Source: DASZQY01 sp048498575 (GTDB lineage: Bacteria > Pseudomonadota > Alphaproteobacteria > Rhizobiales > Kaistiaceae). From it: a DNA stretch of 29,619 nt. The stretch covers positions 1-29,619 of the forward strand of contig JBEHXS010000014.1 in the NCBI GenBank assembly GCA_048498575.1. The letters run 5' to 3'. Numbering within the stretch: position 1 is the first letter of the stretch; every line of letters begins with the position of its first letter. Positions 14,850 to 23,559 of the stretch are shown here, in pieces. The notes beneath the pieces are model-generated. The model did no database searches and had not been told where the DNA came from. It saw only the letters and a program-made list of their open reading frames with translations. The position numbers were made by a program, and so were the translations under genes.

Positions 14850-15943
14850 CCGTCCTCCAGGTGCAGAAGCACCGTGACCCCCGCCAACGTGGCGACGACG
14901 GCGGGGAGCCAGGCAGCCAGCGTCGGCGAAACCAGCCCGCCGCTGCCCAAATCCCACGCAATCTTCGTCACAACATAGAGCATGAAGCCTACCCCAACGC
15001 CAGCAATAATCACCCTTCCGAGGTCGCGCGAGCGCGAGAAACGCAGCGATACGTTGGCGGCGATAAGTACCATTGCCAAAAGGAGAATCGGCTTCGAGAG
15101 CAGCACATTGTACTGGAGGTCATACTGGTCCGTTGAGAGTCCCGCGCGGCGAGCAGAAGCGGCCAGATCGCGCAGCGTCCAAAACGAAACCGAATCAAGC
15201 TGCAAGAAGGTTTGCTTCACCTCGTTTGGCGACAGGTCCGTGGAAAGCTCATAGTCGGCTACCTGTTTCGGATTGGCGTTGAGCGCCGTGACGGTGGCGT
15301 TGCTGAAATGCCATGCTCCCGGAGCATAATGGGCGGTAGGGGCGTCCACCCGTTCGCGGAAGTGGTCCGAGCCGTCGAAGACGTAGGCGGTGGCACCGAC
15401 CAGCCCGAGGCCCCCATCGTACGACTGGACGGCGCCGATGATGGCGTTGGTATCGCCCGAGTGCTGGCGGAGCCAGACAGCGCCGTTGCCGTCAGTGCTC
15501 TGCACCGGCTTGCTGCCGTCGCTGAACACCTGGGCCGATATCTCGTTGGACACGGAGCGCAGTTCGGCCGCCAGCGGGTTGTAGACCGTCGTCGCCAGCA
15601 CGCCGAACAGCAGCCCGACAATGCAGGCCGGCAGCAGGAACTGCCAGGCTGAGACGCCGGCGGCGCGGGCGACGACCACCTCCAGCCGGCGGTTGGCGAT
15701 CACGAAGGCGGCAATGGAGCCGTAGAGCACGGCGAACGGGAGCGAGTCCTCCGTCAGGCTCGGCACCTTGAACAGCGCGACCAGCGCCAGCAGGAAGCCG
15801 GCACTGCCCTCGCCCTGAAAGGCGCGATTGATGAATTCGAAGTACGTCACCAACGCCGTGATGACGAAGGCAAGCAGGAAGATCGCGCCGACCATCTTGG
15901 CGAAGTGGCGCGCGAAGTAGAAGGAGAGCGTGCGTCCGAACAC
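14846..15943 (-). CDS. lptG: LPS export ABC transporter permease LptG
   Basis: LptG pairs with LptF as the membrane part of the LptB2FG extractor, which pulls lipopolysaccharide from the inner membrane and passes it to LptC. The 365-residue protein has the YjgP/YjgQ layout: three N-terminal spans (starting MFGRTLSFYFARHFAKM), a periplasmic beta-jellyroll (about residues 120-265) and three C-terminal spans. The coupling region LPFAVLYGSIAAFVIANRRLEVVVARAAGVS lies between spans 2 and 3. It starts six bases after lptF and overlaps lptD by four bases, so the three genes form one tight operon. The ATPase gene lptB is not in the window. Confidence 0.95.
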   Translation of the reverse strand: MFGRTLSFYFARHFAKMVGAIFLLAFVITALVTYFEFINRAFQGEGSAGFLLALVALFKVPSLTEDSLPFAVLYGSIAAFVIANRRLEVVVARAAGVSAWQFLLPACIVGLLFGVLATTVYNPLAAELRSVSNEISAQVFSDGSKPVQSTDGNGAVWLRQHSGDTNAIIGAVQSYDGGLGLVGATAYVFDGSDHFRERVDAPTAHYAPGAWHFSNATVTALNANPKQVADYELSTDLSPNEVKQTFLQLDSVSFWTLRDLAASARRAGLSTDQYDLQYNVLLSKPILLLAMVLIAANVSLRFSRSRDLGRVIIAGVGVGFMLYVVTKIAWDLGSGGLVSPTLAAWLPAVVATLAGVTVLLHLEDG

Positions 15944-15949
15944 GGCGCC

Positions 15950-17122
15950 CTACCTCGCACCGGCGGCGGCGCGATTGCCGACCAGCCCGCTGACGCGCCC
16001 GTAGATGCCCTCGCCGAACGCCACCAGCGCCTGCGGCGGCCGCCACTGCACGCCGACGAGGATGAGCAGTGCCGCCAGCAGCGACAGGCCGATGGGGATC
16101 GCGAACGTCGCAATCTGCGCGATGACGCTGGTCTCCACCGGGAGGAAGAGCGAACCGACACGCACGATCAGCACGAGCAGCACCGCGGCGGTGGCGCTCG
16201 GCCCGCGGCCGCGGCGCGTCGACTCGGCCTGGCCGAGGAACAGCAACGGCAGCAGCGCGAACACGAAACAGTAGAGCGGGGTCGAAAGGCGCGAGATCAG
16301 CTCGGCGCGGAACTTGCCCGGCGAGTCGCGGAAATACGGGTCGTCGGGATCGGGATTGAGCAGATAGGTCGTCGGCCGCTCCACCGGCTTCAGCGTCGGC
16401 GTGGTCGCGCTCGCCGCAAAACTCGAAAGATCGAAGGCATACGACGTGAACTCGATGATCGACGTCGACTGGTCGATCTTGGAGCGTTGCTGGATCGTGC
16501 CGTTGGCCATGATCAGGAACGTGCCCAGCGGATTCTCCAGGATCGCCCCTTTCTCGGCGATGTAGGTAATGGTCTTGTCGGGCTCGCGATCGTCCGAAAC
16601 GAAGATGCCGCGCAGCGAACCATCCTGGTTGCGGCTGCGCATGTGGAACGTCAGCTTCGGCGTGAGCTGGATGAAGGCGCCTTCCTGCATGAACTGGGTG
16701 ATGATGTTGCCGCGCACGTTGGTAATCAGGACCTCCCACGAGCGCAGGGCGAGCGGCGAGAAGTAAAGCGTCATCGCACCGACCGCGATGGTGGCGAGGA
16801 CGGCAATCATCAGCACCGGCTTCAGCACGGTCCACTGGCGCGCGCCGCTGGCGTTGATGACGACGAGCTCGGAGTCGCCGTTCATCGACATGAACGTGTA
16901 GATGACCGCGATCAGCAGGGCGATCGGGAAGACGATCGCGATCAGCACCGGGACGAGCAGCGCCGAAACGATGAGGAACGTCGAGATGCCCTGCCCGTCG
17001 GCAGTGACCAGATCGAACTGCCCGAGCGCCTGGCTCAGCCAGACCATCGCCCCAAGCGCAATGAAGGTGAGCAGGCTGGAGCTGACCAGCTTCCGGAAGA
17101 TGTAGCGCTCGATCAGCTTCAT
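15950..17122 (-). CDS. lptF: LPS export ABC transporter permease LptF
   Basis: LptF is the partner permease of LptG. The 390-residue product begins MKLIERYIFRKLVSS, the typical LptF N-terminus, and has three spans, a periplasmic jellyroll of about 150 residues and three more spans (FVFALLPLLFLGQAESTRRGRGPS lies at the start of the second set). The coupling helix region with FPIALLIAVIYTFMSMNGDSELVVINASGAR is intact. It is first in the lptF-lptG-lptD operon and is divergent from pepA over a 179-base region, an arrangement also known from E. coli (lptFG against pepA). Confidence 0.95.
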   Translation of the reverse strand: MKLIERYIFRKLVSSSLLTFIALGAMVWLSQALGQFDLVTADGQGISTFLIVSALLVPVLIAIVFPIALLIAVIYTFMSMNGDSELVVINASGARQWTVLKPVLMIAVLATIAVGAMTLYFSPLALRSWEVLITNVRGNIITQFMQEGAFIQLTPKLTFHMRSRNQDGSLRGIFVSDDREPDKTITYIAEKGAILENPLGTFLIMANGTIQQRSKIDQSTSIIEFTSYAFDLSSFAASATTPTLKPVERPTTYLLNPDPDDPYFRDSPGKFRAELISRLSTPLYCFVFALLPLLFLGQAESTRRGRGPSATAAVLLVLIVRVGSLFLPVETSVIAQIATFAIPIGLSLLAALLILVGVQWRPPQALVAFGEGIYGRVSGLVGNRAAAGAR

Positions 17123-17197
17123 GTCGGCCTTGGGCAGGCGGGCGAAGCACCCGCCCCGGCGCGATTATGGGGGGGCGGCCCGGCGCCGCGCAACTCC

Positions 17198-17226
17198 TTG
17201 CAAACGGCGGTGCGCGGACGTTATGT
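17198..17226 (+). promoter_or_regulatory. Candidate pepA promoter
   Basis: A TTGCAA hexamer, 17 bases and a TTATGT hexamer fit a housekeeping sigma-factor promoter reading toward pepA (ATG at 17302). This would give a leader of about 70 bases. The match is moderate and was judged by eye only. The lptF promoter on the other strand must lie in the same 179-base interval, but I cannot single it out. Confidence 0.35.
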
Positions 17227-17301
17227 CACCTGTGCGTCTGCGGCCTGCCCGCGTGATCCTCCCTTCCGCCTCCGACAAGAAGCCGCCCGGAAACCCTGCC
17301 C

Positions 17302-18789
17302 ATGACCGATCTCGCCCGTATCTCGTTCGTCAAAGCCGGCGGAAAGCCCGCCGACACTCTCGTCGTGCTCGCCGATGAAAATCTCGCGCTGGCGAAGGGC
17401 GCGCTCGCGCTCGGCCTCGACAAGCTGGTCAAGCGCGCCGCTGCTGCCGCCGAGTTCAAGGGCAAGCCCAAGTCGACGCTTGACCTGATCACCCCGGCCG
17501 GCACCGAGCTCGACCGGCTTCTCGTCATCGGCGTCGGCAAGACCGCCGACATTGCCGCCGGCGACTGGATCAATTTGGGCGGCGCGGCCTTCGGCGCGCT
17601 TGGCCGCGTGAAGAAGGCGACGATCGCGCTGGAGCTTCCCGGGAAGGCCGAGGTCACGGCGGATGCGGCGGCCGATTTCGCGCTCGGCATCCGGCTCCGC
17701 GCCTACGCCTTCGACAACTATCGCAAGCGCGAGGAAGACGCGCCGAAGGCGCCGGTGGATATCGCGATCGCGGTTGCCGACGTCGTCGCAGTCAAGGCCG
17801 CGTGGACGGCTCGCAATGCGATCGCGGACGGCGTGCTGATGGCCCGCGATCTGGTCAACGAGCCGCCGAACGTGCTCGGCCCGGTCGAGTTCGCCGATCG
17901 CGTCAAGGCGCTCGCGACCACCGGCCTCAAGGTCGAGGTGCTGACCGAGAAGGAGTTGACCAAGCTTGGCATGCGCGCGCTCCTCGGCGTGGCGCAGGGT
18001 TCCGCCCGGCCGCCGCGGCTGGTGATCATGCGCTGGAACGGCGGCAAGGCGAAGGATGCGCCGGTCGCTTTCGTCGGCAAGGGCGTCGTGTTCGATACCG
18101 GCGGCATCTCGATCAAGCCGGCCGGCGGCATGGAGGACATGAAGGGCGACATGGCCGGCGCCGCAGCGGTGACCGGGCTCATGTCGGCGCTCGCCGCCCG
18201 CAAGGCCAAGGTCAACGCCATCGGCGTCATCGGCGTGGTCGAGAACATGCCGGACGGCGCCGCCCAGCGGCCGGGCGACATCGTCACCGCGATGACCGGC
18301 AAGACCATCGAGATCATCAACACCGACGCCGAGGGCCGTCTCGTGCTGGCCGACGCGATCGCCTACACGGAAGATCGCTTCAAGCCGAAGTTCATCATCG
18401 ACCTCGCGACGCTGACCGGCGCCATGATCGTGGCGCTCGGGCACCAGATCGCCGGCATGTTTGCGAGCGACGATGGCCTCGCGGCCGCGCTCGGCGCGGC
18501 GGGCGTTGCCACCGGTGAGCTGGTGTGGCGCATGCCGCTTGCCAAGGAATACGACAAGGCCATGGACTCGAAATTCGCCGACGTGAAGAACGCCGCCGGC
18601 CGCGACGCCGGCTCGATCACGGCGGCGCATTTCATCAAGCGTTTCGTCAAGGACACGCCGTGGGTGCACCTCGACATCGCCGGCGTGGCGCTGGGCTCGC
18701 CGCAGACCGACATCAACCGCTCGTGGTCGTCGGGCTGGGGCGTGCGCCTGCTCGACCGGCTGGTGGCGGACAACTACGAGGGCAAATGA
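17302..18789 (+). CDS. pepA: Leucyl aminopeptidase (M17 family)
   Basis: PepA removes N-terminal residues from peptides using two divalent metal ions; in E. coli it also binds DNA as an accessory factor in plasmid resolution. The 495-residue protein has an N-terminal alpha/beta domain and a C-terminal catalytic domain. The metal-binding and catalytic blocks are present: VGKGVVFDTGGISIKPAGGM near residues 258-277, then MKGDMAGAA, and the family signature NTDAEGRL near residue 337. Length is normal. In relatives its next gene is holC. Here the following gene on the strand is the SurA-like gene, after a strong hairpin. Confidence 0.96.
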   Translation: MTDLARISFVKAGGKPADTLVVLADENLALAKGALALGLDKLVKRAAAAAEFKGKPKSTLDLITPAGTELDRLLVIGVGKTADIAAGDWINLGGAAFGALGRVKKATIALELPGKAEVTADAAADFALGIRLRAYAFDNYRKREEDAPKAPVDIAIAVADVVAVKAAWTARNAIADGVLMARDLVNEPPNVLGPVEFADRVKALATTGLKVEVLTEKELTKLGMRALLGVAQGSARPPRLVIMRWNGGKAKDAPVAFVGKGVVFDTGGISIKPAGGMEDMKGDMAGAAAVTGLMSALAARKAKVNAIGVIGVVENMPDGAAQRPGDIVTAMTGKTIEIINTDAEGRLVLADAIAYTEDRFKPKFIIDLATLTGAMIVALGHQIAGMFASDDGLAAALGAAGVATGELVWRMPLAKEYDKAMDSKFADVKNAAGRDAGSITAAHFIKRFVKDTPWVHLDIAGVALGSPQTDINRSWSSGWGVRLLDRLVADNYEGK

Positions 18790-18801
18790 CGGACGGCCGC
18801 G

Positions 18802-18846
18802 GCGCCGGCGGGTAAGCGGCACCGCCGCTTTACCCGGCGCCGGCGC
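18802..18846 (+). terminator. Long GC-rich hairpin after pepA, possible terminator
   Basis: An imperfect inverted repeat of about 19 bp per arm starts 12 bases after the pepA stop, with inner arms GGGTAAGCGGC and GCCGCTTTACCC (one bulged T) and a 3-base loop, and outer GC-rich arms with a second bulge. No T run follows, so termination may be inefficient or need Rho. It separates pepA from the SurA-like gene. Confidence 0.5.
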
Positions 18847-18960
18847 GCGGAAAAGCCGCTCAGCCGTCTCATGATTTCGCCCTAATCCCCGTGATTATCG
18901 CGGCCCGTGCGCAGGGTGTGCGCATCTTCGAGTCGCCCCTCGTCGTCCGCCCTCGCCGCA

Positions 18961-20033
18961 TGCTATTTTGCGGCGTTCATTTCACCGTTTCGCCACGCGC
19001 GGAACTTTCCGCCGGATCGAATTTGTCGTCGCCCAGCCGTCTTTCTGCCGTTACCGCCGCAGTCTTCGTTGCAGCCTGCGCGTTCACGCTTGCGGCTTGC
19101 AACAGCTCCAAGACTTCAGCGCCCGTGGAGGCCGCCGTCGCGACGACCACGCCGCCGCCGGTGCCGGAAGTCGTGCCGCCGCTGCCCAAGGGCGCGGGCA
19201 GCTCGATTCCGATCCTGGTCAACGACGTTCCGATCACCGCCTACGACATCGACCAGCGCATGCGGCTCATGCGCCTCGGCGGCGCCAAGGCGACGAAGGA
19301 AAGCGCGCAGAGCGACCTCATCGACGAGACGCTGGAGGGACTTGAAGCGCAGCGTGCCAGCATCAGCGTGCCGCAGGCGCAGGTCGACGCCGCCTTCGCC
19401 TCGATCGCGAGCCATCTCAAGATGACGCCCGCCGGCCTCACCCAGGCGCTCGGCAGCGAAGGCATCCAGGCCGATACGCTGAAGAAGCGCCTGAGCGCGC
19501 AGATCTCGTGGAGCCAGCTCGTGCAAATGCGCACGCAGCAGAAGGCCAAGGTCACGAGCGAGGACATCAACGCGCTGGTCAGCGGCAAGGACCCGAATGC
19601 GCTGACCATCCACGAGTTCACGCTGCAGCAGATCGTCTTCGTGGTGCCCAAGGGCTCTTCGCCGGGCGTCTACGCCCAGCGCCAGCAGGAAGCCGCGGCG
19701 TTCCGTCAGGCCTTCCCCGGCTGCGACAAGAGCCTCGACAAGGCGAAGCTCCTGCGCGGCGTCGTGGTCAAGGACGTCGGCCGGCGCGATTCCACCCAGC
19801 TCAGCGGCCCGGAAGGCGACTCCATCCAGAAGACCGCCGTCGGCTCGACTGCACCGCCGACGCGTACGGACGACGGCATCGAGCTGATCGCGGTGTGCGC
19901 GTCGCAGGCCATCCAGAGCAGCGAGGGCGCCCGCGCCGAGGCCGAGAACAGCCTCTACGCCAAGCAGGCAGACGGCCTCGGCAAGGATTACCTTAAGGAA
20001 TTGCGCGACCGCGCCATTATCGAGTACCGCTAG
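18961..20033 (+). CDS. surA: SurA-like periplasmic chaperone, probable lipoprotein with degenerate parvulin region
   Basis: The product matches the SurA N-terminal chaperone domain: ILVNDVPITAYDIDQRMRLM, then a helical region ending in RLSAQISWSQLVQMR. It sits just before pdxA and rsmA, the classic surA position. The following segment (LQQIVFVVP to RTDDGIELIAVCAS) resembles a parvulin fold but lacks the usual HILV and GGDLG motifs, so prolyl-isomerase activity is doubtful. Near the N-terminus a hydrophobic stretch ends in TLAAC (Cys codon 19098-19100), a good lipobox with Asn at +2, which in E. coli favours the outer membrane. I list the ATG at 18961. A TTG at 19023 would give a normal 25-residue lipoprotein signal and may be the true start; a GTG at 18891 is also open. 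Confidence 0.82.
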
Positions 20034-20036
20034 CCA

Positions 20037-21062
20037 ATGGCATCCGGCCCCGCGCTTCCGCCGCTCGCCCTGACCATGGGCGAGCCGGCCGGGATTGGCC
20101 CGGATGTCACGCTGCTTGCCTGGGCGCGCCGCGCCGAATTTGCCCTGCCGCCATTCTACTGCCTGGGCGATGTCGCGCTCTACGCCGAGCGCGCCGCCGC
20201 GCTCAACCTCAACGTCCAGGTCGAAGCCGTCTCGTCGGACCGCGCCGTTGCCGTCTTCCAGCGCGCGCTGCCGGTAGTACCGCTCGCGACGCCGGTGAAG
20301 GCCCGGGCCGGCGTGCCGGATCCGGCCAACGCGCAGGCCGTGATCGAAGCCATCGCGCGCAGCGTCGGCGATGTCCGTGCCGGCGCCGCCAGTGCGGTGG
20401 TCACCGCGCCGATTTCGAAGAAGACGCTCTACGCCGCGGGCTTCCAGCACCCCGGCCACACCGAGTTTCTAGGCACGCTGTCGGCGACATGGACCGGCAT
20501 ACCGGCGCGCCCGGTGTTGATGATGGCCGGGCCGGAGCTCAAGGCCGTGCCGGTGACGATCCACATCCCGATTCACGCCGTCGCCGCCACGCTCACCCAG
20601 CCGCTCATCGTCGAGACCGGCCGCATATTGGCCGGCGACCTCCGCCGTCGCTTCGCCATCCCCAACCCGCGGATCGCCGTCGCCGGGCTTAACCCGCATG
20701 CCGGCGAGAACGGCGCGCTCGGTGAGGAGGACGAACTGATCGTGCGTCCCGCCGTCGCTGAGCTTCGCGCCCTCGGCGTCGACGCGCGCGGGCCGTTCTC
20801 GGCCGACGCCATGTTCTACCCGACGGCGCGCGCCGCGTATGACGCCGCGCTCTGCATGTATCACGACCAGGCGCTAATCCCGGCCAAGACCATCAACTTC
20901 ACCCGCACCGTGAACGTCACGCTCGGCCTCGCCTTCGTGCGCACCTCGCCCGACCACGGCACGGCGTTCGATATCGCCGGCACCGGCAAGGCCGATCCGT
21001 CCAGTCTCGCGGCGGCGCTCCGCATGGCGGCGGAGCTCACCCGCAACCAATCCGCCACATGA
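20037..21062 (+). CDS. pdxA: 4-hydroxythreonine-4-phosphate dehydrogenase
   Basis: PdxA oxidises 4-phosphohydroxy-L-threonine with NAD to a product that decarboxylates to 3-amino-2-oxopropyl phosphate. This then feeds pyridoxine 5'-phosphate synthesis by PdxJ in the DXP-dependent vitamin B6 pathway. The 341-residue protein has the start TMGEPAGIGPDV, the block TAPISKKTLYAAGFQHPGHTE, and the three metal-ligand histidines at H176 (TIHIPI), H221 (LNPHAGENG) and H276 (MYHDQALIP). It begins three bases after the SurA-like gene and overlaps rsmA by four bases. The surA-pdxA-rsmA order is conserved across Proteobacteria. Confidence 0.96.
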   Translation: MASGPALPPLALTMGEPAGIGPDVTLLAWARRAEFALPPFYCLGDVALYAERAAALNLNVQVEAVSSDRAVAVFQRALPVVPLATPVKARAGVPDPANAQAVIEAIARSVGDVRAGAASAVVTAPISKKTLYAAGFQHPGHTEFLGTLSATWTGIPARPVLMMAGPELKAVPVTIHIPIHAVAATLTQPLIVETGRILAGDLRRRFAIPNPRIAVAGLNPHAGENGALGEEDELIVRPAVAELRALGVDARGPFSADAMFYPTARAAYDAALCMYHDQALIPAKTINFTRTVNVTLGLAFVRTSPDHGTAFDIAGTGKADPSSLAAALRMAAELTRNQSAT

Positions 21063-21904
21063 GCCAGATCGACGGCCTGCCGCCGCTCCGCGAGGTCATC
21101 GCGAAGCACGGCATCGCCGCGAAGAAGTCGCTCGGCCAGAACTTCCTTCTCGATCTCAACCTCACCGCGCGCATTGCCCGCGCCGCCGGCCGCCTGACCG
21201 ACGCCACCGTCATCGAGGTCGGGCCGGGGCCGGGCGGGCTGACGCGCGCGCTGCTCGCCGAAGGTGCCGGGCACGTCGTCGCCATCGAGCGCGACGATCG
21301 CTGCCTCGCAGCGCTCGCCGAAATCGCCGACGCCTATCCCGGCCGCCTTACGATCGTTCCCGGCGATGCGCTGGAGACCGACATGGCGGCGCTCGCGCAC
21401 GGCCGCACGCTGGTCGTCGCCAACCTGCCCTACAACATCGCAACGCCGCTCCTCGTCGGCTGGCTGCGCGCCGAGCCGTGGCCGCCGTGGTACGAGTCGC
21501 TGACGGTGATGTTCCAGCGCGAGGTCGCCGAACGCATCGTGGCGAAGGCCGGCGATGACAGTTACGGCCGCCTGGCCGTGCTCGCCGGCTGGCGGAGCAA
21601 CGCCGAGATCCTGTTCGATATCGCGCCCAGCGCCTTCACGCCACCGCCCAAGGTCACGTCCTCGGTTGTCCAGCTCATCCCCTGGCCACGGCCGCTCGCC
21701 TGCGATCCGGCCGCGCTCGAACGCGTCGTCGCGGCGGCCTTCGGCCAGCGCCGCAAGATGCTCCGGCAGAGCCTGAAATCGCTGGGCGCCGATCCGCTTG
21801 CCCTGCTGGCCGCCGCCGGCATCGAGGGCACGCGGCGGGCGGAGGAAATCGACGTCGCCGGCTTCGTCGCGCTCACCAACGCCTTCGTCGCGCTTGCCGG
21901 CTGA
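21059..21904 (+). CDS. rsmA: 16S rRNA dimethyladenosine transferase (A1518/A1519)
   Basis: RsmA (KsgA) transfers four methyl groups from S-adenosylmethionine to two adjacent adenines in helix 45 of 16S rRNA, a late checkpoint in 30S assembly. The 281-residue protein shows KKSLGQNFLLD at the N-terminus, the SAM-binding motif EVGPGPGGLTRALL near residue 50, acidic motif AIERDDR, and the catalytic motif NLPYNIATPLL near residue 123. The C-terminal helical domain is present. The start overlaps the pdxA stop as ATGA. The gene ends six bases from the convergent gmk stop with no obvious terminator between them. Loss of this gene is known to give kasugamycin resistance in other bacteria. Confidence 0.97.
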   Translation: MSQIDGLPPLREVIAKHGIAAKKSLGQNFLLDLNLTARIARAAGRLTDATVIEVGPGPGGLTRALLAEGAGHVVAIERDDRCLAALAEIADAYPGRLTIVPGDALETDMAALAHGRTLVVANLPYNIATPLLVGWLRAEPWPPWYESLTVMFQREVAERIVAKAGDDSYGRLAVLAGWRSNAEILFDIAPSAFTPPPKVTSSVVQLIPWPRPLACDPAALERVVAAAFGQRRKMLRQSLKSLGADPLALLAAAGIEGTRRAEEIDVAGFVALTNAFVALAG

Positions 21905-21910
21905 CGACGC

Positions 21911-22588
21911 CTAGGCCGTGCCCTTCACCAGCTCCGCGACGAAGGCCGCAAGTTCCGGCTGGTTCTCGCGGCGGTAGGGATCGGCGCCGCTGCCCGCACG
22001 CGGCGGCCGCTCGCGCCGGCCGCGCTCGGCGTCGAGGATGAGGCGCGCCGCATCGAACGATTCCTGCAGGTCGCGGTTGACCAGCACGTAGTCGTATTCC
22101 GTCCAGTGCTCGATCTCGGTGCGGGCGTTTGCCAGCCGCCGGTCAATGACCTCGCGGGCGTCCTCCGCCCGCCGCTCCAGCCGGGCCCTGAGTTCGGCCA
22201 TCGACGGCGGCAAGATGAAGACGCCGACGACGTCGCTGCCCATCGCCCCCTTGAGCTGGCGCGTGCCCTGCCAGTCGATGTCGAAGAGCACGTCCCTCCC
22301 CTCGTCCAGCGCCGCGACGACGGGCGCGCGCGGCGTGCCGTAGTAGTTGCCGTGGACGAGCGCCCATTCGAGCAGATCGCCCTCCGCCTTCATGGCGGCG
22401 AAGCGCTCACTGGTGATGAAGTGATAATCGACGTCGTTGATCTCGCTTTTCCGCCGCTCGCGCGTCGTCACCGAGATCGACAGCGTCATGTTCTTCTCGA
22501 CGTCGAGCAGCTTGTGCGCGATCGTCGACTTGCCGGCGCCGGAAGGCGACGACAGCACCAGCATCAATCCCCGCCGCGCCGCGCTCAT
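21911..22588 (-). CDS. gmk: Guanylate kinase
   Basis: Gmk phosphorylates GMP to GDP with ATP and supplies the GTP and (p)ppGpp pools. The 225-residue protein has the P-loop SSPSGAGKST at residues 13-22, then the GMP-binding segment SVTTRERRKSEINDVDYHF, the block ALVHGNYYGT and the lid region with FILPPSMAELRARLERR. It is slightly longer than the E. coli enzyme (207 aa), with an Arg/Pro-rich insertion at about residues 185-205. The start overlaps the yicC stop as ATGA, so it is the last gene of the mltG-yicC-gmk series. Confidence 0.96.
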   Translation of the reverse strand: MSAARRGLMLVLSSPSGAGKSTIAHKLLDVEKNMTLSISVTTRERRKSEINDVDYHFITSERFAAMKAEGDLLEWALVHGNYYGTPRAPVVAALDEGRDVLFDIDWQGTRQLKGAMGSDVVGVFILPPSMAELRARLERRAEDAREVIDRRLANARTEIEHWTEYDYVLVNRDLQESFDAARLILDAERGRRERPPRAGSGADPYRRENQPELAAFVAELVKGTA

Positions 22589-23472
22589 TCGAGATTCTGC
22601 ACCTGCTCGCGGAACTGGTCGACCGTGGCCTTGAGCTCGAGGCCGATCGCGGTCAGCGCGACATCGTTCGATTTCGAGCAGAGCGTGTTGACCTCGCGGT
22701 TGAACTCCTGCGCCAGGAAGTCGAGCCGGCGGCCGACCGCGCCGTCCTCGGCCAGCAGCGCACGGGCAGCGGCGACGTGCGCGTCCAGCCGGTCGATCTC
22801 CTCGCGGATGTCGGCGCGGGTGGCGAGCAGCACCGCCTCCTGGTGCAGCCGGTCGGGGTCGAGCGCCGGCGCCGCGTCGAGCAGCGTCGCGACCTGCTCG
22901 GTCAGCCGCGCGCGGATCGCTTCCGGCGTGCGCGTCGGCGCCGCTTCCGCGGCCCGCGTCAGGCGCGCAATCTCGGTCAGCCGCGCCGCCAGCACGGCGG
23001 CGATGGCGCGGCCCTCGCGGCGGCGATCGGCGACCAGGCTGGCGATCGCGGTATCGAGGTCGCGGAGCATCTGGCCGCCAAGGGCGTTGCGGCCCTCCTC
23101 GTCGGAAAAGGGCTCGACCGTCTCGACCACGCCGCGCACGGCGAGGAGCCCGTCCATGGTGGGGGGCTGTATCTCGACGCGCTCGCCGATCCGCTCCATC
23201 GCCTGCAGCACCTCGGCGAGCACCGTCTCGTTGATGCGCACATGCAGACTGCCGCCCTCAGCCTGTATGGCGAGCGCCGCCTGCACGTTGCCGCGCACCA
23301 GCCCGGCACCAAGGTGCTCGCGCGCCACGCCTTCCAGAAACTCGAAACCCGGCGAGAGGCGGAGCCGCACGTCCAGCCCCTTGCCGTTGACGCTGCGCAG
23401 CTCCCACGTCCAGCGATGGCCGGCGCCGGCGCCGTCGGCACGCGCAAAGCCGGTCATACTGGACAGGGGCAT
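22585..23472 (-). CDS. YicC/YloC family endoribonuclease
   Basis: A 295-residue protein with the YicC N-terminal block SSMTGFARADG and the usual C-terminal segment GRRLDFLAQEFNREVNTLCSKSNDVALT, both strongly diagnostic. E. coli YicC and B. subtilis YloC are metal-dependent endoribonucleases, YicC being linked to turnover of small RNAs. Targets in this organism are unknown. The middle of the protein is helical and rich in Arg, Ala and Glu. yicC and gmk overlap by four bases, a coupling also common elsewhere. It lies 87 bases downstream of mltG, with a hairpin in between. Confidence 0.93.
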   Translation of the reverse strand: MPLSSMTGFARADGAGAGHRWTWELRSVNGKGLDVRLRLSPGFEFLEGVAREHLGAGLVRGNVQAALAIQAEGGSLHVRINETVLAEVLQAMERIGERVEIQPPTMDGLLAVRGVVETVEPFSDEEGRNALGGQMLRDLDTAIASLVADRRREGRAIAAVLAARLTEIARLTRAAEAAPTRTPEAIRARLTEQVATLLDAAPALDPDRLHQEAVLLATRADIREEIDRLDAHVAAARALLAEDGAVGRRLDFLAQEFNREVNTLCSKSNDVALTAIGLELKATVDQFREQVQNLE

Positions 23473-23510
23473 CGCGCAGCCTCGATGGGTCCGAAGGAAG
23501 AATCGCGCCG

Positions 23511-23535
23511 GCCGGCGGCCATGAAAGCCGCCGGC
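23511..23535. terminator. Hairpin between mltG and yicC
   Basis: A perfect 9-bp GC-only stem (GCCGGCGGC and GCCGCCGGC) with a 7-base loop lies 25 bases after the mltG stop. No T run follows on the minus strand. It may protect the mltG mRNA 3' end or cause partial termination before yicC-gmk. Confidence 0.35.
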
Positions 23536-23559
23536 GAGCTTTCCGGCAAGAGCGCCGGC

